Part shown: positions 25,599 through 32,625 of the stretch, piece by piece | Layout: every line of letters starts with the position of its first letter | How positions within the stretch are numbered: the stretch's first letter is position 1 | The notes under the pieces: generated by a model | The model's database searches: none | The model's input: only the letters and a program-made list of their open reading frames with translations | Told to the model about the DNA's origin: nothing | Origin: Flavobacteriales bacterium | GTDB lineage: Bacteria > Bacteroidota > Bacteroidia > Flavobacteriales > Schleiferiaceae | Reading direction: 5' to 3' | Length of the DNA stretch: 59,004 nucleotides | NCBI GenBank assembly: GCA_002737315.1 | Contig: NSIH01000005.1 | Span: 1-59,004, forward strand | Position numbers and translations under genes: made by a program

Positions 25599-27155
25599 AT
25601 GCAAAATTCGCGGATATTATGGGTCGATGATGAAGTGGAGGCACTTAGGCCCCACATTCTGTACCTCGAGGGGCGTGGAATCTCCGTGCTGACCGCCACC
25701 AACGCCACCGATGCCCTGGTGCTCATAAAGACAGAATCCCTGGATTGCGTGCTGCTCGACGAGCACATGCCGGGACCAAGCGGACTCGACGTGCTGCCTC
25801 AAATCAAGGCCTTAAGGCCCTCCCTCCCGGTAGTTATGGTGACCAAAAGCGAAGAAGACGGGCTTATGAACGACGCGCTGGGGTCGCAGCTTGCGGACTA
25901 CCTGCTCAAGCCGGTGCAGCCTAGGCAAGTGCTTTCTACCCTTACGCGGATTTTGGAACAATCGCAGCTCCAAGGCGCTCGCAGCGCAAGCCGCTACCAA
26001 CAAGAGTTTCGAGAACTGGGGGAGCGACTCGCCGCGGCCCAATCCTGGTTGGCTTGGACTGAGGTCTACCGCGAACTGACTCGCTGGGATCGAGAACTAG
26101 CCGGCGGGGAGGCTGAATCCATGCGTGCAATGCTCGACCACCAAAGAGAGGAAGCAAACCGCTTATTCACTCGCTGGTGGGCCGCCGAATACCCTGACCT
26201 GCTCCACGACGAGCAGTCCCCCTGCCTGTTCAGCCACCAACTATTGGATGCCAGAATCAAGCCCATGCTCGAGCGCGGGGAGAAGGTCGTCTTGCTCGTT
26301 TTTGACAACCTCCGCCTGGATCAATGGCAAGAAATTCAGCCCTTGATGACCAGCCGGTTTAGGGTGGAATCCGACGATTTGTATGCGAGCATTTTGCCAA
26401 CGGCAACGCAATATGCCCGCAATGCCCTTCTGGGAGGGGCCATGCCTTCAGAGCTTGCCAAGCGCCATCCGGACCGCTGGGTGCGCGACGTGCTCGACTC
26501 AGAGGGCGGCCGCAACAGCAACGAGGACTTTTACCTAAGTCATTGGGCTGCGAGCAGGGGCTTCTCCACGCCGGGTTATGCCAAGCTGACGCACGGGGCA
26601 AGCGAGCAAAAATTTGTTTCAAAATGGCGTGAAATGCGTAGCAAAGACCTTGTTGCCGTGGTGATTAACTTCATTGATCGCATGAGTCATGCCAAAACAG
26701 ACGAGGCAATCCTGCGCGATTTGGCTCGCGACGACCGGGGCTTTCGAAGCCTAACCGTATCGTGGTGGACGCATTCTCCCCTTAAGGCCTGGGTCGACGA
26801 CCTTGCCCAAGACGGATGCACCTTGGTGGTGACCACCGACCACGGAACCATCTTGGTGCGCAAGCCAGTCACCGTGCGCGGACCCCGTGAGTTAACGGCT
26901 AATCTGCGCTATAAAGTAGGGCGCGGATTGGAATTTAAGGAGCGGGAGGTCGCCCTAATGGCGGAACCAGAGCGTCTCGGAATTCCGCCTACCAACCTGG
27001 GCGATAAGGTTTTGTTTGCCGGCAATCAGGACTATTTTGTTTACCAAAATCACTACCATCATCATGTAGAGAAGTTTGACGGGAGCTACCAGCACGGTGG
27101 AATTTCTTTGGAAGAAGTAATGGTTCCCTTTGCGGTGCTAAGGCCCCGTACCTGA
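25599..27155 (+). CDS. porX: PorX-like T9SS response regulator with PglZ/alkaline-phosphatase-like domain
   Basis: A 518-aa protein: an N-terminal receiver domain (VDDE at 9-12, phospho-acceptor Asp54 in LLDEHMPG, conserved MVTKSE Lys), a helical middle region, and a C-terminal alkaline-phosphatase-superfamily PglZ-type domain with VVLLVFDNLRLDQW, TLVVTTDHGTILV and the end motif YQHGGISLEEVMVPFAVL, which carry metal-binding residues in this fold. PorX is a known regulator of type IX secretion, partnered with PorY and SigP in Porphyromonas; porY is not adjacent here. A T9SS cargo protein occurs at 47742. It leads a plus-strand group with tsaE (10 bp) and the alanine-dehydrogenase-like gene. 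Confidence 0.93.
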   Translation: MQNSRILWVDDEVEALRPHILYLEGRGISVLTATNATDALVLIKTESLDCVLLDEHMPGPSGLDVLPQIKALRPSLPVVMVTKSEEDGLMNDALGSQLADYLLKPVQPRQVLSTLTRILEQSQLQGARSASRYQQEFRELGERLAAAQSWLAWTEVYRELTRWDRELAGGEAESMRAMLDHQREEANRLFTRWWAAEYPDLLHDEQSPCLFSHQLLDARIKPMLERGEKVVLLVFDNLRLDQWQEIQPLMTSRFRVESDDLYASILPTATQYARNALLGGAMPSELAKRHPDRWVRDVLDSEGGRNSNEDFYLSHWAASRGFSTPGYAKLTHGASEQKFVSKWREMRSKDLVAVVINFIDRMSHAKTDEAILRDLARDDRGFRSLTVSWWTHSPLKAWVDDLAQDGCTLVVTTDHGTILVRKPVTVRGPRELTANLRYKVGRGLEFKEREVALMAEPERLGIPPTNLGDKVLFAGNQDYFVYQNHYHHHVEKFDGSYQHGGISLEEVMVPFAVLRPRT

Positions 27156-27165
27156 TCTTTAGGGC

Positions 27166-27588
27166 ATGGATGTAGCCGTACTTCAGCGACCCGAGGACTG
27201 GATTCAGTGGGCCTTAGACCGCTCCCTGGCCTTGGCGGGTATTGTCGCCCTAAGCGGCCCAATGGGCTCCGGAAAAACTACGGCCGTAGCTCTTTGGCTC
27301 AAGGCCTTGGGGTCCAGTGACGCTGCACGAAGCCCATCCTTTGGCCTGGTCAACGAGTACGAGAGTCCGCTCGGCCCCATTTATCACTTTGACCTCTACC
27401 GCCTTGACCGGCCCGAGCAGGTTGCAGCCATAGGTTTTGATGAATACCTCTACAGCGGCCAGCCCTGCTGGATCGAATGGCCCGAGCGAGCGGGAGAACT
27501 GATCCCGCATGAAGCCTCAGAGGTCGGCATTGAGGTACTTGAGGATGGTTCCAGAAGGGTTACCTTCGTAGGAGCATACCGCAAATAG
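27166..27588 (+). CDS. tsaE: tRNA threonylcarbamoyladenosine biosynthesis ATPase TsaE
   Basis: A 140-aa P-loop ATPase required with TsaB, TsaC and TsaD for the t6A modification of ANN-decoding tRNAs. Walker A is GPMGSGKT (residues 31-38), followed by the family-specific SPSFGLVNEYES and IYHFDLYRLDRPEQ, then WIEWPERAGELIP, all standard TsaE marks. It starts 10 bp after porX; I recall the order porX-tsaE-alanine dehydrogenase as recurrent in Bacteroidota. Confidence 0.95.
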   Translation: MDVAVLQRPEDWIQWALDRSLALAGIVALSGPMGSGKTTAVALWLKALGSSDAARSPSFGLVNEYESPLGPIYHFDLYRLDRPEQVAAIGFDEYLYSGQPCWIEWPERAGELIPHEASEVGIEVLEDGSRRVTFVGAYRK

Positions 27589-27596
27589 CACTGTTC

Positions 27597-28775
27597 ATGG
27601 AAGCCGCCAACGTGTTTCAAACACAAGAAGAACGCCTCATGGTAGACGCCAAGGCTCAGGTCCTGCGCATCGGAATTCCCTTAGAGTCCACCTGGGCAGA
27701 GAATCGGGTTTCGCTAACTCCCGAGGGAGTGCACCTGCTTGTCGCGCAAGGCCACGAAGTGGTTTTAGAGGCCACCGCCGGGTTGGCTGCCCGATACAGC
27801 GACCGAGAGTATTCTGAGGCAGGAGCGGAGGTTACTACCGACCGCCGTCTTGTTTTTGGATGCCCTGTTTTGGCCAAGGTAGAGGCCCCCTCAGAATTGG
27901 AGTGGCCCCTTATGGTGCAGGGTCAGGTTTTATTCTCCACCATTCAGCCCGGGACCCTTTCAAAATCTTTTTTGGATGCGCTCAAGGCCAAGCGCATCAC
28001 CGCATTCAACTACGGAAGCATTCTCGACGAAGAAGGCAGGGCCCCCTTTGTGCGCTCTATGGCCGAAATTGGCGGAAGCCAGGCGATTACGATCGCTATG
28101 GAATACCTGTCCACCTGGTCGGGAGGCAAGGGTTATGCCATGGGTGCAGTCACGGGCGTTCCCCCTACCGAGGTGGTGATTTTGGGAGCCGGAACCGTCG
28201 GGACCACTGCGGCACGCCTCGCCATTGCCCTAGGGGCCTCGGTCAAGGTTTTTGATTCTTCGCTCACGCGGCTGCAGCGACTGCGCGAGCAGGTTGGCGA
28301 CCTCTACACCTGTACCCTTCAGCCCCAAATTTTGGCCAGGGCCTTGAGTCGCTGCGACGTAGTAATTGGCGCCCTGCGTCCGGTCAACGGGCGGACTCCT
28401 GTGGTGGTAACTCAGGAGATGGTTGCCGGCATGAAGCCCCGCAGCGTGGTTGTTGACCTGAGTATCGACCACGGCGGCTGCTTAGAAACCAGCGAGGTTA
28501 CCTCCTGGGACGCCCCAGTCTACACCAAGTTTGATGTGACGCATTTTGCCGTGCCCAACATAGCCTCTAGGGTGGCGCGCACCGCATCCTTTGCCCTGAA
28601 CAACCTTACTTCTCCCATGCTTCGCGACCTTGCCGATCTGGGTGGAGTCGAGGAGGCCCTGCGTCTAAAGCCTCACTGGCGCAGCGGCGTCTACCTATAC
28701 CACGGCCAATTGACTAGCTCTGCTCTAGCTCAGGCGCTTGATCAGCCCTATACGGAGCTGGACCTGCTGCTGTGA
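27597..28775 (+). CDS. alanine dehydrogenase-like protein
   Basis: A 392-aa member of the alanine dehydrogenase/transhydrogenase family. Conserved: N-terminal RIGIPLESTWAENRVSLTPEGV, AKVEAP with the substrate-binding Lys, the Rossmann motif VVILGAGTVGTTAARLA, SIDHGGC with the conserved Asp, and the VPNIASRVARTASFALNN end. However, the loop that in typical enzymes reads LHLA with the catalytic His reads TIQPG here (Gln117), so L-alanine oxidation to pyruvate is doubtful. Its constant pairing with porX and tsaE is unexplained. ATG at 27597 is 8 bp after tsaE; its stop overlaps the next gene. Confidence 0.85.
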   Translation: MEAANVFQTQEERLMVDAKAQVLRIGIPLESTWAENRVSLTPEGVHLLVAQGHEVVLEATAGLAARYSDREYSEAGAEVTTDRRLVFGCPVLAKVEAPSELEWPLMVQGQVLFSTIQPGTLSKSFLDALKAKRITAFNYGSILDEEGRAPFVRSMAEIGGSQAITIAMEYLSTWSGGKGYAMGAVTGVPPTEVVILGAGTVGTTAARLAIALGASVKVFDSSLTRLQRLREQVGDLYTCTLQPQILARALSRCDVVIGALRPVNGRTPVVVTQEMVAGMKPRSVVVDLSIDHGGCLETSEVTSWDAPVYTKFDVTHFAVPNIASRVARTASFALNNLTSPMLRDLADLGGVEEALRLKPHWRSGVYLYHGQLTSSALAQALDQPYTELDLLL

Positions 28776-29149
28776 AGTTTCTGCGGCGGCTTCTTTGGTA
28801 CGGAATCGGACTGGGCTTGGGCGTACTACTCGTCTATGCCATTTTTGGAGATAGAGAGCTGGAATGCAGCTACTTTCCCAACGACCGCGTGCTGACCGAA
28901 CTTCACCGCAAGCCCACTCGAGGTGCGGATTCCGCGGTTTGGAGCCAGGTTGGTTCAGACTCCACGGTACTCAAGGCCTTTTTGACCTTGGGCGAAGTGG
29001 ATTTTAAGTCGAGCAAAACGCGAACGCGGCACGATGCAAGGGTACCGGCATATTGGATTGACCTTGAATTCAGCGAGCGCACTTGGCGAGGGCTCTGGGA
29101 GGTCCGCGAAGACAGTGCCTGGCTTGTGGCCCTGCAGGACGAGCTCTAG
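28772..29149 (+). CDS. small membrane-anchored protein (DUF4258-like)
   Basis: A 125-aa protein with one N-terminal membrane helix (LLWYGIGLGLGVLLVYAIF) and a soluble domain containing ELECSYFPNDRVLTELHRKP and AFLTLGEVDFKSSKTR. This pattern resembles small Bacteroidota proteins annotated with DUF4258 that follow the alanine-dehydrogenase-like gene; function unknown. It begins with GTG in a GTGA overlap with the upstream stop and ends in a CTAG that is also the stop of the convergent proline dehydrogenase gene. Likely periplasmic-facing and part of the porX group. Confidence 0.75.
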   Translation: MKFLRRLLWYGIGLGLGVLLVYAIFGDRELECSYFPNDRVLTELHRKPTRGADSAVWSQVGSDSTVLKAFLTLGEVDFKSSKTRTRHDARVPAYWIDLEFSERTWRGLWEVREDSAWLVALQDEL

Positions 29150-30333
29150 GCCTTGCTTCGTCGCATGATTTCTTTGCGAAGCATCATCAACTCACGCCCG
29201 GTTTGGCCGGCAACCGAGGTATTCTCTTGGGCTCGGCGCAGGAGGTAGGGCATCACGTTGCCTATCGGACCAAAGGGCAGGTACTTTGCCACGCGAAAGC
29301 CGCTTTGGCTCAAGCTGTAGCTAATGAAGTCACTCATTCCGTAAAGCTGGGCAAACCAGACCGGAGCCTCCATGGGGTTCCAGCCCTGCTCCAGCAGGAG
29401 CCCGGCGCCAAGTTGGTTGCTGCCTTCGTTGTGGCTTCCCACCACAAGGGCAACTCGCCCGGGGTCGTCAGGACTTTGAAGGGCTTCAAGCATTAGGCGC
29501 AGGCATGCATCGTACTCTAGATCAGTAGCTTGTTTATCGGGCTGAATGGGGGAGGCGTAGCCTTCTGCCGTGGCGCGCGCGCGCTCTTTTTCCATGTATG
29601 CCCCTCGCACGAGCTTCACTCCGTAGTGGTATCCATGAGCGACTGCATGCGCCAAATCTTCTTGAAGCTGGGCAACCCGTCCCACTCGGTAGCACTGTAC
29701 CGTGGTCAGCACCACAGGCTTGTCGCGGTTGAATTCCTGCATTGCTTCGCGGGCAAAACCGTCGATGGCAGCCTGAATCCAGGTTTCTTCGGCATCGACC
29801 ATCAAGGACCGGCCTGTTTGGGAAGCAAAATGGGCCATACGCCGTATTCTAGTGCGGACCTTCTCTAAGGACTCTTGGTCCTCTGGTCCAAGCTCGCTCC
29901 CGGCACTTATTTTTTGCAGCAGGTCCTTGGGAGCAATACCGGTCATTTTAAACACAGCCAGGCTAAGCCCAGGCTCTTGGGTGGCCAGAGCAATAGTTTG
30001 AAGCGCCACGTCCACGGTTTGATCAAAGGCAGAATCCGTGGATTGCCCCTCGACGGAATAGTCCAGGATGCTGCCCACCTTGCTCTGCCAAAGCCGCTGA
30101 ATAGAGGGTCGACTCTCTGCCACAGTCTCTCCTCCGCAAAACTGGCGAAATACGGTCGCGCGAATCAGGCCTTTAACCGGAAGCCTCCACTTGAGGGACC
30201 ACAGGCTCAGGGCTGCGCCTATCGAAACAAGCCTAGGTGAGGCAAGCAAACCGAAGAGCGCGCTGGCCCGGCGCAGGTCGGCTTGGCTGGCGTGTTGGTA
30301 GGCAATTGCGGTGTTCGAAAAATCGAGTTTCAC
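29146..30333 (-). CDS. proline dehydrogenase
   Basis: A 395-aa monofunctional FAD proline dehydrogenase, oxidising proline to pyrroline-5-carboxylate with electrons going to the quinone pool. The fold's segments are present: MVDAEETWIQAAID, VLTTVQCYRVGRVAQLQEDLA, GVKLVRGAYMEKERARA (the conserved Lys-Arg-Ala-Tyr), VALVVGSHNEGSNQLG and QLYGMSDFISYSL. The start is a GTG at 30333 (MKLDFSNTAIAYQHA), which fits family N-termini; the longer reading crosses the promoter. No P5C dehydrogenase is adjacent. Its stop overlaps that of the convergent gene by 4 bp. Confidence 0.93.
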   Translation of the reverse strand: MKLDFSNTAIAYQHASQADLRRASALFGLLASPRLVSIGAALSLWSLKWRLPVKGLIRATVFRQFCGGETVAESRPSIQRLWQSKVGSILDYSVEGQSTDSAFDQTVDVALQTIALATQEPGLSLAVFKMTGIAPKDLLQKISAGSELGPEDQESLEKVRTRIRRMAHFASQTGRSLMVDAEETWIQAAIDGFAREAMQEFNRDKPVVLTTVQCYRVGRVAQLQEDLAHAVAHGYHYGVKLVRGAYMEKERARATAEGYASPIQPDKQATDLEYDACLRLMLEALQSPDDPGRVALVVGSHNEGSNQLGAGLLLEQGWNPMEAPVWFAQLYGMSDFISYSLSQSGFRVAKYLPFGPIGNVMPYLLRRAQENTSVAGQTGRELMMLRKEIMRRSKA

Positions 30334-30357
30334 GGGGCTTGGGTTTCGTGGTTGGTG

Positions 30358-30365
30358 CAAATATA
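30358..30365 (-). promoter_or_regulatory. -7 promoter element for proline dehydrogenase
   Basis: The minus strand reads TATATTTG, an exact TAnnTTTG, 24 nt before the GTG start at 30333. It abuts the aroB start on the other strand. Confidence 0.5.
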
Positions 30366-31445
30366 ATGGGGGATATGCTCGACCTTTGCGGCATGGAGCT
30401 TCATCTGCACCGTGGCATGGGCGATCGCGCATGGAACGATCTGAGCGACTGGCTATTGCGAGAGGCTGGTCGCTTTACTTCGGTGCATATTTTGGTAGAC
30501 AGCAGCACCCACGAACTGGTGCTTCCGCGCTTTTTAGCCGAAGTCGAGGGCCTGGCCGACTGCCACATTCTCGAAATCGAGCCCGGTGAGGCATCCAAGG
30601 AGTTGCTTATTGTAGAGCAGCTCGCTCTGGGCTTGCGCGATGAGGGCGCCGACCGAGGCGCTCTTTTGATCGCCCTGGGGGGTGGCGTCGTCTGCGACCT
30701 TGCGGGCCTCTTGGCAACCCTATATATGCGCGGAATTGAGCTCGTGCTGGTTCCAACTACGCTGCTGGCTATGGTCGATGCGGCCTGGGGCGGTAAGAAC
30801 GGCGTCGACGCAGAGGGAAGTAAGAATTTGCTCGGCACATGGAGGCCAGAGGCTTCGGTTTTTGCCGACTTTCGCGCCCTAGAAACCTTGCCCGAACGCG
30901 AGTGGCGCCAGGGTTGGGCAGAGCTAATCAAGCAGGCTTGGATCGCGGGCGGTCCGCTTTGGAACGAGGTCCATAAGGGTCACTGGTCGCAGTCCGCCTT
31001 TTGGCTGCGCGAAGCGGCTGAAGTCAAGCTCTCGATAGTGGAGGCGGATCCCTACGAGCGCGGAACCCGACGAGCCCTGCTCAACATGGGCCATACCCTG
31101 GGCCACGCCGCCGAGTCCATGGTGCTGTCTCGTGGCTTGGATTTGGGTCACGGAGACTGTGTCGCCTTTGGCTTGGTGATGGAGTCCCTTATTTTGGATT
31201 CTTGGGGCGTCCCCGATGCCCCCTCTCGGGCCGCCCTTCGCGCCCGCATTGAGGCCGATTTTGACTTTGACCCGATGCGGACCTTTAGTCCAACGGAACT
31301 CTGGGCTGCCATGCAGTCCGACAAAAAGAAGCATGCTGGAACGCTGCGCTTGGTTTGGTGCCCCGGTCCCGGAACCCAAGAGCAGTCCTGGAATCTTGGC
31401 GAAGAGGATGTTCTCAAGGTCTGGAACCATTATGCTTCGACCTGA
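30366..31445 (+). CDS. aroB: 3-dehydroquinate synthase
   Basis: Second shikimate-pathway enzyme, NAD+ and metal dependent. The 359-aa product has ALGGGVVCDLAGLLATLYMRG (NAD site), PTTLLAMVDAAWGGKNGVD, and the three metal ligands in GWAELIKQAW (Glu), MGHTLGHAAES (His) and LGHGDCVAFG (His). The GGK-N-GVD form replaces the common GGKTxV. ATG at 30366 is taken; ATG codons at 30375 and 30393 are alternatives, since the N-terminus is poorly conserved. It is divergent from proline dehydrogenase and overlaps aroA by 14 bp, so the two shikimate genes are co-translated. Confidence 0.93.
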   Translation: MGDMLDLCGMELHLHRGMGDRAWNDLSDWLLREAGRFTSVHILVDSSTHELVLPRFLAEVEGLADCHILEIEPGEASKELLIVEQLALGLRDEGADRGALLIALGGGVVCDLAGLLATLYMRGIELVLVPTTLLAMVDAAWGGKNGVDAEGSKNLLGTWRPEASVFADFRALETLPEREWRQGWAELIKQAWIAGGPLWNEVHKGHWSQSAFWLREAAEVKLSIVEADPYERGTRRALLNMGHTLGHAAESMVLSRGLDLGHGDCVAFGLVMESLILDSWGVPDAPSRAALRARIEADFDFDPMRTFSPTELWAAMQSDKKKHAGTLRLVWCPGPGTQEQSWNLGEEDVLKVWNHYAST

Positions 31446-32625
31446 ACTACCCTATGCCAAAAGCATTGCCAACCGCGTCATGGTGCTGCGGTCGCTGCGG
31501 GGCATGGCATTGCCTGAACCGGATGCGCAATGGAGTGACGACATGCATGCCATGCGGCGGGTCCTGGAGGCTCCCCTTGGCAAGGACGGTTGGAGGCTTG
31601 CCCATGCCGGCCCGTCGGGAATGGCCTACCGTTTTGGAATGGCCTACTGGGCGGCCCGTCCAGGCGCTAGGGTATTGTTATGCGCCGACGACCGATTGCG
31701 CAATCGACCCATTCAAGCCCTGGTTGACGCCCTTCGCAGCCAGGGTGCCCTAATCGAGCCCGCTGAGTTGGGTTGGCGCATTCAGGGAGTTCGCTTGCCG
31801 GGCGGAATCCTTGAGGTTGATTCCCGCCTAAGTTCCCAGTTTGCCTCCGCCCTGACTCTGGTGGCCGAGACGGCCGATAATCCTTTGGAAATCAAATGGT
31901 CCTCAGGAATAGCAAGCGCTCCCTACTTGGCGATGACCCAAAAGCTAGCGCAAGGTCATAGTTTAAACTGGCCTCCCGAACGAGATTGGTCGGCCGCCTT
32001 TGTCTTTTTGGTGGCCGTTGGACTTCGAGGTTTGGGTATCGATCTTATGGGTTTGAGCGCCGACAGCATTCAGGGCGATGCTGCTTCGATGGAGTGGGGC
32101 GGTGACCTTCAGTTTCGCGTTTCTGGGATTGATGGCGGCCTTCGAGTGGAGCCGAGCCATGCCCCAATCGCCTCCGTCGTTGTGGAACTTTTGCCTCCTT
32201 TGCCTGCATGGGATGTTGATTTTAAAGGCTTTCCAGATTTGGCGATGCCCGCCATTGTTGCGGCAGCCCTGCAGGGCAGGTCGGGTCTGGCTTCGGGTCT
32301 TTTAACACTGAATTTGAAGGAGTCTCCGCGGTTGGACGCGACGGTTTATATGCTGCGAGCGCTTGGATGCATTGCTGAGCAGGGCCCCGATTGGCTCCGA
32401 TGGTCTGCGCCCGATGGGGCGAGCAGCCAGGCGGACCAGGCCAATGGGAGCGTGGTTCAACGCCTGGAACTCGACTGCCTTGACGACCATAGAATGGCCT
32501 TTTGTGCCGGGCTCATTGCGCTTCGACGGCCGGTTCGTCTGCGGCAATCCGCCGCGGTTTCTAAATCGTTCCCGGATTTTTGGAAGGAGTTCTCGGTCTT
32601 TGAGCCGGACATTGAATTGGTTTAA
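31432..32625 (+). CDS. aroA: 3-phosphoshikimate 1-carboxyvinyltransferase (divergent)
   Basis: EPSP synthase joins shikimate-3-phosphate and PEP. The 397-aa protein is short for the family but keeps Lys10-Ser11 and Arg15 (AKSIANR), SDD near 36, RNRPIQALVDAL, SSQF (S3P site), SAPY, the Asp in FPDLAMP, DDHRMAF, and the C-terminal SKSFPDFW Lys. Two motifs depart: the usual GTAMR-type PEP loop reads G60-PSGMAYR67, with Met64 in place of the conserved Thr, and KE(T/S)DR reads KESPR at 296-300. It overlaps aroB at its start and shares a TTAA with the convergent gene at its end. Most likely still functional, as aroB is intact. Confidence 0.9.
   Translation: MLRPELPYAKSIANRVMVLRSLRGMALPEPDAQWSDDMHAMRRVLEAPLGKDGWRLAHAGPSGMAYRFGMAYWAARPGARVLLCADDRLRNRPIQALVDALRSQGALIEPAELGWRIQGVRLPGGILEVDSRLSSQFASALTLVAETADNPLEIKWSSGIASAPYLAMTQKLAQGHSLNWPPERDWSAAFVFLVAVGLRGLGIDLMGLSADSIQGDAASMEWGGDLQFRVSGIDGGLRVEPSHAPIASVVVELLPPLPAWDVDFKGFPDLAMPAIVAAALQGRSGLASGLLTLNLKESPRLDATVYMLRALGCIAEQGPDWLRWSAPDGASSQADQANGSVVQRLELDCLDDHRMAFCAGLIALRRPVRLRQSAAVSKSFPDFWKEFSVFEPDIELV

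Noticed and set aside
25562-25768. 69-codon extension of the HD protein
   Set aside because: It would overlap the start of the divergent porX gene and its sequence is Ser-rich and unlike the family; ATG at 25561 gives the typical N-terminus.
25599-29149. PglZ-domain protein considered as part of a BREX phage-defence locus
   Set aside because: It is fused to a receiver domain with Asp54 as in PorX, and no brx genes are near.
30362-30367. TATAAT sequence before aroB resembling a sigma-70 -10 box
   Set aside because: Bacteroidota primary sigma uses TAnnTTTG; the same bases read on the minus strand give an exact TATATTTG for proline dehydrogenase, and the TATAAT overlaps the aroB ATG.
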